Below are positions 31,551 to 41,449 of a stretch of DNA of 64,000 nt, piece after piece. Every line of letters starts with the position of its first letter. Positions within the stretch are counted from its first letter, which is position 1. The notes beneath the pieces are model-generated. The model searched no databases. It was not told the DNA's origin and was given only the letters and a program-made list of their open reading frames with translations. Origin of the DNA: Argyresthia goedartella (Eukaryota; Arthropoda; Insecta; Lepidoptera; Argyresthiidae); assembly GCA_949825045.1 (NCBI GenBank), contig OX463812.1, positions 4,200,661 to 4,264,660 of the forward strand. Direction: 5' to 3'. Made by a program: the position numbers and the translations under genes.

Positions 31551-33200
31551 GACCGCAATAGCTCGCCTCTCCCTGTCCAGGTCGAGATAACCCCGCATGT
31601 CGCTCGTAACCTAGTGTCCGAGGCACTTGAAGCTGGCAAAGCAGACGTACCTTACCGCATCTTAAATAAATAAACTTATTTTTCTCTGTGCTTCTAGGAA
31701 TAAATCTTCCTGAGGCCGTACTTGATTGTCATAGATTTTAAGTTCACGTCTTGACTTTGTCACCCTTTTAAATTCGTAGTCAAATATCACTATAGCGACA
31801 TAAAATCAATGCACTGACTACACGGAAGCAAATATTCAGTGAAAAGTGAAAGAAAAACATACATACGTAAATAACATTATTTTCCTTAAGATTGATGTGG
31901 CATAGTAGCCACTCTTGCCTGTATATCTTAACTTCATGTAAAATAGCTGGCAGCGCGAGCCACATAATGGTGCATGTGTCTGATTTAGTGAGGGAAATGT
32001 GTAATGTTCCAGACAAGGCACGTAGTCGCATTCTTTACTCTGTATTGATCAGTGGGACACCAAGTTTAAGAGACTGCCAATGCTGGTATGTACATTATAA
32101 TGATGTGGATGTATTGAAAGTCATACTTAACCAGGTTGTTATGGAATTACGGATTTTGAAAATGGATTGAGAATCAAAAACTATGAATCCGTTATGGAAT
32201 GGAACACCGACGAATCCACTCAAGCTTAGTTTTCTAATCTGCTGCAAGCACTGTATAATTAAAATGAATTGTATTCGTTATAGGAGTCGAAACACTATTC
32301 TCTGAATAACTTTGACAACTCTCCATATTTCTATGGAGTTGTCCAACTTATTATTTGTTCGATGTAGTAAATATACGGTGCGATAAGATTTTGTAGGCAT
32401 GTTTCTAACATTTTGATAAATAAATAGATACATAATGCATTTATTCCATTCCAAGCAACAGTTTTAAGGAAACACTATATTTGTTTCATCTCAATCCTAG
32501 TAAGAGATTAGAGACTCGAGAGAGAGAGACTATCAGACTATAGATGAAGATGATACATTATTTATCATATCAATGGAAGTTTAGCAGAAGTGTGAAATTG
32601 CTCAACTTTGCCTTTGTATCCGCAAATTTTCTAAATTTTATTCACTCGTGTTACTTAGATAAGATAAACAGTGATAATCTTGTATTAAAAACCACAGTGA
32701 CTACATTTCGCTGTTTTTACTGAGATCTTGTGTTTACTATAGAGAAACCTTATCGCCAAAAGCCCAGAATGCTACTCAAAAGAAGTGCCACTCAAATATC
32801 ATGCAGCATACTTGTTGGCATGACTTTTGGGTGCTCTTTAAGGTTTGAGTTGACAGATGAGATCCAGGCGTAATTTACTAAGGCACTACCTACTTCAAAT
32901 GCGAGCCAACAATTCCTTCATGAATATAGTTCACTCGCATTTGTAGTAGTGGGCCTTAGTAGGTGGGCACTTCTTTTTAGGTACAGAAAACATAACAATT
33001 ATAGGTAGATATGACTTTGTTAGCTTTCGAAATAAGAAAATCGTGATAGAGTACTATTATTTATTTCAGTTTCGTTGTCACGATAATTTTAGTGTGAAAA
33101 TAAACTCACAATTATCAATAGGGAAAGGAAAACCGAGTATCCCGTAACAACAGGTCTTATTAAAGACCTAAGTGTAAACAAAATTGTTTAGATTTTTGTT
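31551..33200. other. upstream region of the host gene; one unrecognised ORF
   Basis: A 92-codon ORF at 31892-32170 matches no family I know. An inverted repeat pairs TACTAAGGCACTACCTACTT (32876-32895) with its near-complement at 32943-32962, with CAAATGCGAG inside both arms. The promoter of the NRF-like gene presumably lies nearer 33,200 but I see no convincing core elements. Confidence 0.4.
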
Positions 33201-33207
33201 AAAATAC

Positions 33208-33368
33208 ATGAAAATGATTCTTAAAACTCTTACTGCAATATCGATATTTGTGGTGAACGTTGTTGGTGTAATTGACTTTAACTTAGTAGATAATGAGTTA
33301 GATTCAGAACATTGTGATCAACAGCTACGTGTTTTGATGAACAACCCATCCATTGCATTCAATTGTAC
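33208..33368 (+). CDS. NRF-like gene exon 1 (signal peptide)
   Basis: ATG at 33208 (a second at 33214). Residues 1-20 (MKMILKTLTAISIFVVNVVG) are a clear signal peptide. The mature start contains EHCDQQLRVLMNN, which fits the C-x2-QL-x2-L opening of the NRF domain. The proposed donor is GTATTA at 33369 (phase 2), matching the acceptor phase of exon 2. A stronger-looking donor, GTACGT at 33365, would be phase 1 and does not fit. This exon and boundary need transcript support. Confidence 0.6.
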
Positions 33369-33916
33369 GTATTATTGCATTTTTAATACAAATCATTTGG
33401 CAGTACGGAAAAATTGAAAACATGTTCTCACGTTAATATTATGTGTATTTATCAACATTTACTGATCCACGAATCTTACAATTCAATAATAGAGTAGGTA
33501 TTTATTCAGTTAATAAGAAGATGTGACACTGAATTTTTCTATTTGTACAACTATGTAAATAAATAAAATGACATCCCCGTAGAGTTTCTTGGTACTAACT
33601 ATCTTCTCTGACGGGCGAATTTCCGATGCACTAAAGTCTGTTTCTAGGGCAGAGGAAAACACGGACATTTACCTTTATGCCTACCACAGTGATCAACAAA
33701 CTTTTTTGATTCAATTCAAAAACCAGTCGTATGAATGTAGGGAATAAATAAAATTCTAATTTAATTTTTTAATTATTATATTTATGTATATTATTTATAA
33801 TAAAATTGTTTGCTGATATCTAAACGATATTTAATTACACAAGCATACTCAGTTTTGAACCTGAGCAACTAAAAGCTCGCACTCGAAAACTAGAAACAAT
33901 TTTGACACACGGATTG

Positions 33917-34720
33917 GCGTATTTCCGTTATATACAAGGCTATTATGCAGGGGTCTGTAAATTATCGCGTATACATTGGAACCCAATGTTTTCACTAACG
34001 TCTTCTCTTCTATACATCAGCATTACGCCGCAATCCTGTATACTTTGGAATGGTCTAAGCCAATTTTATGATTCCGTTGTATAATGCGCTATTACGCAAT
34101 GGAAATTATCGTGTTTACATTGGAATAGCCACAACGATAAATGATTTCAACATAAGCCGACTAAACTTAAGTTTATTTTTCAGTATACCTTTATAGCGTC
34201 ATGTTGAAAAATTACCGTCTTAATCTGGAATAAGTGATGATAATGATTCGGTAGCCGTAATCACTGTGGTAGCTTAGGTGAAGGATAAAGGGGGTGAGCG
34301 AAGCGAAGTAACCTTTATCCTTCGTGTTAGGTTGAACATGTAAGAACAACAAAAAATACTTATACTCGTCTTATTATAGTTTTTGTTGTTCTTACATGTT
34401 CAGCCTAACACGAAGGATAAAGGGGACTTCGCTTCGCTCACCCCCTTTACCCTTCACCTAAGCTATCGTAGTGTTTTGCCCTGATATTATAAATAGCTTT
34501 CTCATCTGAATAAAATTACCCCGCCCCGCTCCCCGCTTACGAAAGTGACACTGTATAGTTTGAAACTAAACTTTCGTACGCACTCACTACAAACTATACA
34601 CGAAAATTCCGCAAAATTCGTGTATATTTCGTAGTTGCAGATGGGAGTATGAGCATTCCGAAATGTACACGAAGAGTCCACTATGGGAGCGTAATAGCCT
34701 TGTATATAACGGAAATACGC
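33917..34720. mobile_element. MULE-like non-autonomous element, 32-bp TIRs and 9-bp duplication
   Basis: Left end GCGTATTTCCGTTATATACA continues AGGCTATTATGC; the inverted right end is identical but for one base. The 9-bp sequence CACGGATTG flanks both sides exactly (33908-33916 and 34721-34729). A 9-bp duplication is characteristic of Mutator-like elements. 804 bp, no transposase, lying in intron 1 of the NRF-like gene. It contains the hairpin at 34270-34465. Confidence 0.85.
34270..34465. repeat. large hairpin with about 86-bp arms inside the MULE-like element
   Basis: The left arm (TAGCTTAGGTGAAGGATAAA, GGGGGTGAGCGAAGCGAAG, CATGTAAGAACAAC) pairs with the right arm (34381-34465) around a 25-bp loop. 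One arm plus the flank GTTTTGCCCTGATAT is repeated at about 20265-20365, so this is a dispersed repeat present here as an inverted pair. Confidence 0.85.
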
Positions 34721-34985
34721 CACGGATTGAAGATTTGAGTTCAGGCCATCAAATAACATAAGAAATCGTTCTCATCTGCTCAGGTCCAAAAGTTGATCCG
34801 AATTTGTAAACTTGTGTTATTCTGAACACGTCGAATCAGGTTTCTTATCTCTGACTGGTAGCGTCACTCACCCCAACCCGTACCACGAAACGCTGTACTA
34901 CGCGGAAACGATACAGAAGTGCATGGAGGGCGATACGTTTCGTTTTCTTTCGAGGCTAACATAATACTTTATGTCATTGTCCGTT

Positions 34986-35241
34986 TTGTCCGAATAGCCG
35001 AGTCGGCAGTGACCCTGCTTACGAAGCCAAGGGTTCCGGGTTCGAGTCCCGGTGGGGGCAAATATTTGTTTGATGAGAACGGATGTTTGTATCTTAGTCA
35101 TGGTTGTTTATCTATCTAAGAATAATATTTACCTATATAAGTATTTGTATCGTTGTCTAGTACCCAAGATACAGGGAATCCTAGTTTGGGGCTAGATCAA
35201 TATGTGTAAATAGTGTCCAAGGTATTATTATTATTATTATG
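34986..35241 (+). mobile_element. tRNA-derived SINE
   Basis: The head has RNA polymerase III promoter boxes: A box TAGCCGAGTCGG (34995-35006) and B box GGTTCGAGTCC (35039-35049). The body includes CGTTGTCTAGTACCCAAGAT and TAGTTTGGGGCTAGATCAA, and the 3' end is (TTA)n at about 35226-35240. It lies in intron 1. I remember this body as a common moth/butterfly SINE. Confidence 0.8.
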
Positions 35242-35487
35242 TTTTTTCGCCTGCCCTAGAGACAGAGTATAGTAGAGTTAATTAAGTTTCCTTTTCCTGT
35301 TCGAGATTCAGCCATGAATTACCATATAATAGGGTAATTTTAAACTCAAACCATAATCAGTTAGTCATTAGTTTAGTTGATCATATTCGATTCATTTTTT
35401 ATTTTTCTCAATTTATAAGAGACGTGTTTGACTTGTAAAAATGCATAATTTTTGTCTACTTGCTATAAATGATTTGAAAATTGCAAG

Positions 35488-35787
35488 TTTTGATTTAGTT
35501 ATAGATGCCACCGGAAAAATCCCACCTGGCATGCTAACCGGGAACTTGCAAGATTTTGGAGACTATCACGAATGCCTCAAAATTAATGTCCATGTAAACA
35601 CTACGGACATTTATGGAAAATACTGTTTACTTCATATCCCATTAGAGCAAAACCCTATTAAAGAAACGAACGTGACAAATTCTGTGTTGGTTGAAGAGTG
35701 GAAAGAACAGTTCAGATTCTTGCAACAATATCTTGAACAATTTATTGTCGAAGAAAAAAAATTGGATATGTTACAGCAGGCGACAAG
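35488..35787 (+). CDS. NRF-like gene exon 2 (NRF domain core)
   Basis: The open frame (from 35441) carries the NRF signature: FDLVIDATGKIPPGMLTGN, DFGDYHECL and IYGKYCLL, i.e. the DAxGKxPxG, GN, C and GKYC landmarks. The acceptor is taken after GCAAG at 35487, since the frame upstream soon meets a stop. The second half is helical and charged (EEWKEQFRFLQQYLEQFIVE) and ends LQQATR, resembling the end of exons 3-5. The donor GTAATA at 35788 leaves phase 2. Confidence 0.8.
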
Positions 35788-36239
35788 GTAATAAGATGAA
35801 ATCATTCTTTGTAATTTGAAAATATTGTTCATTAACTTTTAAAAGATATATTTATATTAATTCATTTTATCAATGGTGATCTATGTACGTGTTCTTTTTA
35901 TATTAGAGTAGAGCCTAAATACCAATAAACCAACAACCAACAATGGGCAGACCAACTGCCTATTGGTCTGACATATTTGGTTCTGCGGCTTAAGCTGTTA
36001 GGATAAGTTAAGATAGTGTTTATTTTCGTTTCTGTTATAAATATTACAGTCAAGGGGTCCCCTTTTAAGTAAAAAAATACCTGTGAAAGGAGACTCTTAT
36101 TCGTCCACAGTGATATTGTGCGAATTGGAAACGAACTAACATAAACATGGTGTATTTTTTTCAATAAAAAGTAATTTTATACTTAGTGAGGCAATAATAA
36201 CACAATATTTAATCAGTTGTTAATATTATCATCTTTCAG

Positions 36240-36350
36240 ATTCCTAATCCCAGAAGAAAGTAATATTTCTCAAGAGCTAAACCAGATTCTTGATAAAGAA
36301 CAACAAGTTAAAATTTTTGAATTGTTTCGGATTTTACAGCAGATGATAAG
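36240..36350 (+). CDS. NRF-like gene exon 3 (repeat module A, 111 nt)
   Basis: Bounded by ATCTTTCAG and GTAAAA. Phase 2 on both sides, so 37 codons can be included or skipped without changing frame. The product begins FLIPEESNISQELNQILDKE and ends FRILQQMIR. It is clearly related to exons 4 and 5 and to the start of exon 6. Confidence 0.8.
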
Positions 36351-36442
36351 GTAAAAATTAAAAATTAGATGACATCTGAAAATGATGTTCATTGACTACT
36401 AAAATAAATATTTGTCTTCAGTCTCATAACGTCTCCTAACAG

Positions 36443-36479
36443 ATTTGGAATTGTTTCGGTTTTTACAGCAGACGACAAG
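36443..36479 (+). pseudogene. decayed module exon (37 nt)
   Basis: Lies between CTCCTAACAG and GTAATA and reads as the 3' third of modules A/B (TTGGAATTGTTTCGG, ACAGCAGACGACAAG). Its 37-nt length would break the frame if used. Confidence 0.72.
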
Positions 36480-37059
36480 GTAATAAAATAAAACATTCAT
36501 TGACATTGAAAAATACTGTTCATTGACTTTTAAAATATATATTTACATTTATTCATTACATATTATGTGATCTATGTACATGTTCTTTTTATATTAGAGT
36601 AGAGACTAAATACCAACAGACCAACAATGGACATACCAACTGCCTATTGGTCTGATATATTAACTTCTGCGGCTTACGCTGTTAGGATAAGATAAGATAG
36701 TGTTTATATTCTTTTTGTTATCAATATTACAGTCAAGGGGTTTTTTCAAAGTATAAAATACCTGTAACAGGAGACTGTGACTGTGTGAATTCTTTCACAG
36801 TAATATTTTGCTAATTGGAAACGAACTAACATACTTAAAATTAGTGTATTTTAAAATAAAAAATAATTTTATACTTGGTATGGTTATTTTAACACAATAC
36901 TTAATCAGTAGTCAACAAATCACAACACAGTTTAGGTTTGGTAGTTTGCTACAAAAGTTTTGCTGCCAGTAAGCAGAGAAACAACAGGTTATATTAAATT
37001 GACATCCAATTTGTCAGTTAATAATATAATTGAGTAATAAAATCTTAGGAACATCAGAC

Positions 37060-37800
37060 AAAACACGGATGTGGCTGCATCAAGGCTAATATTTTTAAGC
37101 TACATTCCTATGGTATCTTGTTATGGAGAAAAGCAGCGGATATTCAACTATTTTATTTTACAAAAAAGAGCTATTCGAGCAATTTATAATTTAAATCGCA
37201 CAGACTCCTTAAGAGAGCTTTTTAATAAATTAACATACTAAATATAGCTGGTCAATTTCTTTTCGAAAATATTATGTATATACACAAGAATCTTTAAACA
37301 GTTTCCAAAATTAGCGACACCAGTAATATTAACCTAAGAAATAATCACAAACTAGTTGCGCCCCAGTTTAGACTCGTGAAGGTTAGCAATTCTTTCAAGG
37401 ATCATTGCATTCTCTACTGCAACAAGATACCTCTGGAGATTTTAAAATTGCCAGTTGAGCATTTTAAAAACCATGTAAAAGCGCTTTGTCAATAAAGGGA
37501 TATAACAATGTTTAAGATTACTAAAATGACGGGACTGTATGGGGTTAATCTAACTTGACAAAGAACATGGAGTTATTAATTTTGTAATTATTTATTCCTG
37601 CTTATTAATTATAATAATTAATATGGTAATATTTGTTTTAGTTAAACACAACTATTTTTTAAAAGAGATCTAAAAATCAATTAGTGGGAGTTTTTTCTCC
37701 CTTCTCCCATAGTGCTTCAATGTAGAGAAGAGGCAAAAAATTACATTTTCTAAGTATATGTAAATATCCACAGTAATAAAGAAATTTGAACTTTGAACTT
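37060..37800 (+). pseudogene. LINE 3' fragment in intron 3
   Basis: Encodes pieces of an RT C-terminus (FILQKRAIRAIYNLNRTDSL then RELFNKL, about 37160-37240). A 3' UTR follows, ending in AATAAAGAAATTTGAACTTT and GAACTTTA repeats. Related fragments are at 25430-25640 (- strand), 44390-44530, 50240-51235 and 54655-54760. Confidence 0.7.
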
Positions 37801-38060
37801 TATCGAATAGTCGACTGAGTCTCGATGGATGCAGTTGAAATAGAAGAAGAAGAAAACTGAACTATCGCCAACTGTGGTACGATGTAGGTTGAGAACTATG
37901 AAGATGATGATACCAAATTCAGACAACGTGTATAATAGTAGTTTATGTGATTGATATATAATGGAGGGCATTAAAACTCAAGAGTAGGTAGGAGCCCAAG
38001 GCTCGTTTCATAATAATATCAGTCGAGAGATGCCTAATTATGTACAGTTAAATACAATAG

Positions 38061-38298
38061 TTTATCTACACACATATCATAAGCTCTCATTATCATGTCT
38101 TCAGGAACCGCTTGTTCGACCGGCATTGTGGCATTGATTAACTTATTTAGCTTGTTCAGTAGTCCCAACTTCACAGACAAACTAGGGGCGGCACGTCATA
38201 ATGAAATGAGTTTTTACTAAGTAGTATATAATTATGCTGGTCGTAACGTGCGATTTTTGGACGCAGTAAAGAGGGTTTATGATACGTGTGTAGATAAA
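38061..38298 (-). mobile_element. hAT-like MITE, copy 1
   Basis: Ends TTTATCTACACACATATCAT and, inverted, TTTATCTACACACGTATCAT. Flanks TACAATAG (38053-38060) and TACAATTA (38299-38306) agree at six of eight bases, suggesting an old 8-bp duplication. Its interior matches 44532-44855 in the opposite orientation. Confidence 0.72.
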
Positions 38299-38333
38299 TA
38301 CAATTAAGCTCTAATAATATTCTCATATTTCAG

Positions 38334-38444
38334 ATTCCCAAACCCAGAAGAAAATAATACTTCTCAAGAGCTAAACCAGATTCTTGATAATGAACAATAC
38401 GTAAAAAATTTGGAATTTTTTCGGATTTTACAGCAGGCGACAAG
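38334..38444 (+). CDS. NRF-like gene exon 4 (repeat module B, 111 nt)
   Basis: Bounded by TCATATTTCAG and GTAAAA; phase 2-2. The product begins FPNPEENNTSQELNQILDNE and ends FRILQQATR. It has the same length as exon 3 and is very similar to it at DNA level, including the downstream intron. Confidence 0.82.
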
Positions 38445-38520
38445 GTAAAAATTAAAATTAAAATGGTGTTCATTGACTTCTTAAATATATATTTGTCTTC
38501 AGTCTCAATACTATCTCCTA

Positions 38521-38553
38521 CGAATTGTTTCGGATTTCACAGCAGGCGACAAG
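38521..38553 (+). pseudogene. second decayed module exon
   Basis: GAATTGTTTCGGATTTCACA followed by GCAGGCGACAAG and then GTAAAA. The module 3' end is retained but no acceptor precedes it. It sits after exon 4 exactly as the relic at 36443 sits after exon 3. Confidence 0.72.
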
Positions 38554-38893
38554 GTAAAAAAATAAAATAAAAATTGACATTGAAAAAACTGTTCATTAAC
38601 TTTTAAAATATATATTTTAATTTAGTCTCATCATGTCTCCTGCTCTTATAAACAATACAAGTACAAAGATCTTATACAATGGGCAAAACACCTGTGCGTT
38701 GGTCTAACGGTATCATCAAGTCTACGGGGTCTTAATGGACGCTGTTCAAAAAGAAGATAAAAAAGAGATCAGACCAATACTACCTGTGGAACTACATGGG
38801 CCGAGATTGATGAAACTAATGACATCAAATTCAGACCACGAATATAAATAATATTAATGTTAATAGCTATCAAATAATATTCTCAAATTTCAG

Positions 38894-39007
38894 ATTCCCA
38901 AACCCAGAAGTACTAAATATTTCACAAATGCTGAACCAGATTCTTAATAAAGAGCAATACTTTGAAGACGTGGAATTGGTTAGGATGTTACAGCACACAG
39001 CTACAAG
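38894..39007 (+). CDS. NRF-like gene exon 5 (repeat module C, 114 nt)
   Basis: Bounded by CAAATTTCAG and GTGAAA; phase 2-2. The product begins FPNPEVLNISQMLNQILNKE and ends LQHTATR, one codon longer than exons 3 and 4. Confidence 0.8.
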
Positions 39008-39378
39008 GTGAAAAGATGAATCATTCATTGTAAATTAAAAAAATAAAATTTAACTAACAAAATGCAGTAAATTTCACATCGTTTCCTAATATTGATAAAA
39101 GTTAACCATAAGAATGCATAATTGAGTGGAAAAACCACCTGCCCAATGACCCGACGATATAAATAAGCCGACGAGATTTAGCTGGATAAGGTTGGCACAA
39201 AACCGCGAGAATTGGCGTTATAGATTAGAGGACTCTATTTGGCAGTGTGTCGACGTGAGCTTAGGTGATAATGGTGATGATAAAGAGACTAAATAAAATT
39301 TCTTGTGCCTATTTTTTAAATTTATTTAATATTAAAGCCAGATCAAAGGCAATCAAGCTGCAAATTTTCTTATTTCAG

Positions 39379-39588
39379 ATTATCAATCCCAGAAGAGTTT
39401 AATACATCACAACTGCTGAACCAGACTCTTACTAACAAGCTAAACGTTGAAAACTTCAGAAACTTCACAAAACTAACAACGAAAATGTTGACAGAGTGGT
39501 CCAACAATGTTTTGCGAAGAGCTTTTGATAATATTGGTTTCGAAAAAAGTGCTATAGACGTTATTCACCATTTGCGGAATCCAACAGG
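39379..39588 (+). CDS. NRF-like gene exon 6 (module D plus unique helix, 210 nt)
   Basis: Bounded by CTTATTTCAG and GTAAAA; phase 2-2. The first 18 residues (LSIPEEFNTSQLLNQTLT) follow the repeat module. The rest (TKMLTEWSNNVLRRAFDNIG and on to HLRNPTG) is unique. Exon 7 joins to the final GG to make a Gly codon. Confidence 0.8.
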
Positions 39589-39986
39589 GTAAAACATACA
39601 TATATATATAAACATACATAAACATACCTGAAAATCAAACTGAAAATTTGAAGACTTATAAGCCATGTAGAAATTGACAATAAAAAAGGCTAAAATCGCA
39701 AAGCATGATTTGCGACTATTTTACATTTTGGTCTAAAAGTAAAAAAAGCTATGCGTTTATCTACAAACAAAACAAAATAATTTAAAATTACTTCAATTTA
39801 CAATACTTAAGCCAACCTGCAGTTTCATTAGCTATGCCAAGCTATGGCCTTTGGTTTGAGGTATTTTTTTTCCGAAATTAGTCAATTTAATGTTTTACTT
39901 TCGTGCGGATCAAAATATGAGAAAAATCGCTTATAACATATATACATATGCTCACGCCTATTTTGGGGAAGAGGGGTAGGCAGAGT

Positions 39987-40487
39987 TTAAAGACCTCCAC
40001 TCGCTACGATTCTGGCATACATGTTTCGCTTCCTCAACATCCATAAGTCTCTTCTTGTAAGCTCGTCGGTTACGGGTACTTCATATTTTCCCTTCACTAA
40101 CAAATTGCCGATTAGGTCTTTATAGGACCTTTTTGGGTGTCCCAGTCTGACGGCTTCTTTCACACCCGCTGTAAAAATCTGTTCGGAACCAAATGCAGTG
40201 GTATATGCGTACTCGGTAATGCAATTCGGAACGCACCTTTTTTCTCTCGTAGTTTCAAAATGACGTTTGAGGTTATCTTGGACTTTCATGGCATTGTCGT
40301 CTTGATCGGGTGGTCCAGCAAAAATTTCGACGGAATTGGAGATTTTTAATGGAAATCGGGTAAGTACTTGTATAAGACACATTGAATTTGGGGGAGGGAG
40401 GTGGGGAGGGGGGGATGGGTGGGGGAGGGGGGTTCTCCCCCCCCCCTCCTTTAGGAAACCATTAGTTTTTATGTTATGGAGGTCCAA
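39987..40487 (-). other. unrecognised ORF, probably part of a dispersed repeat
   Basis: 166 codons. The N-terminal quarter is Pro/His low complexity, translated from the G/C-rich tract, and is unlikely to be real. The C-terminal half (VRLGHPKRSYKDLIGNLLVK, then TRRDLWMLRKRNMYARIV) looks like genuine former coding sequence. I have an impression of meeting it often in moth repeats but cannot assign a family. Confidence 0.35.
40390..40451 (+). other. G-quadruplex-prone tract followed by a C-run
   Basis: Seven runs of three or more G within 45 bp, then a C-rich block from 40437. The G and C blocks could pair as a hairpin or form a four-stranded structure. Confidence 0.6.
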
Positions 40488-41449
40488 AAATTGAAGAAAA
40501 TCCTATTTTTTTTGGATTTCGGGGGAGTTGGAGGAGGAGAGGTGTTGGAGGAGTGGTTGCCAAGAGTAGGAGATCGCCTCGCTCCGCTCCGCTTCGCTCC
40601 GGCTCCCGGGTCTGCTGTAACGTGTGAACCTAACAAACCTATCTTTAGTTTTTAAACAGGAAGTGACCTAAAGCAACCAATTTGGTTCTGATAAACTCCA
40701 TAAAGTAGTTAGTAAGTAAACAAAGCCAAAGTCGTCGAGAAAATCACGGATAAAACGAAAGCGCAACAGAACATTCACGAAACACGGAAGGAAACGGAAT
40801 GAAATGAGCAAGTCATTATGTCAGAAAATAGAAAATGGCTGACGCAAATTTCTACCATTACTACAAAATCTTGTAATTTGTACTAAAATCATGTACCAAT
40901 ATTCAACGTTGGAGTTTTTGTGTTTGACATTTGTCGTTCCGAGATTGGCCAAGTTGTAAAAATCGCGTAATCATATTTTATAATTAAAGTGCTAAAATGA
41001 CGTTTCCTAAATCAGAAAAACCCCCCCTAACCACCTAAGTACTCCAATCTTAAAATTTCAATGTGTCTTATATAAGACCCAACCCTGGAAATCAAGTAGC
41101 ATTGTGGTAATTCATTTCCAAAACGCGTGTATGGTGGTCAATGTCGTGGCTCCGCGTAGTCGTCAGTGCTTTCGGTGATATATATACTGGCCAGATAGAA
41201 TTATCGCACGTGTTGGACGATCTTGCTGGGAAACGCCGCGCCAGCCCGATTCTTCGAGTGTGACTTGAGTTCCGCAGGGAACCACACTAGTTAGACTAAG
41301 AAATAGATCCTAAAAGTCGCAAAAGTGCGTTCAAAACCTTGTCGGGAGGTCCGTGCTTTTAGAATTAAGTGGAACTGTGTGTCAGTTGCGGTCGGCAAGT
41401 AGACACAGAGAATCTCGTCCACCGAAGACTTGAACTTATACCGAAGCAC

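Larger units (their letters stand above)
35788..36915 (+). repeat. tandem intron/exon duplication (about 430-bp units)
   Basis: 35788-36220 and 36480-36915 are direct repeats; shared blocks include TCTATGTAC, GTTCTTTTTATATTAGAGTA, CTGCCTATTGGTCTGA and ATTACAGTCAAGGGG. The second unit is preceded by a decayed exon (36443-36479). Confidence 0.85.
39589..41449. other. intron 6 left part: repeats, unrecognised ORF, G-rich tract
   Basis: Apart from the features listed separately: 40356-40395 and 41050-41095 contain inverted related blocks (TAAGACACATTGAA against TTCAATGTGTCTTA). 40565-40600 is a run of CGCTCCGCTTCGCTCC-like units. Confidence 0.4.

Noticed and set aside
33365..33370. GTACGT as exon 1 donor
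   Set aside because: The phase would be 1 whereas exon 2 needs 2; GTATTA at 33369 fits. This junction remains tentative.
34985..35060. A possible true tRNA gene
   Set aside because: The A and B boxes are good, but the sequence continues into a long body with a (TTA)n tail as in SINEs, and I could not fold a convincing full cloverleaf.
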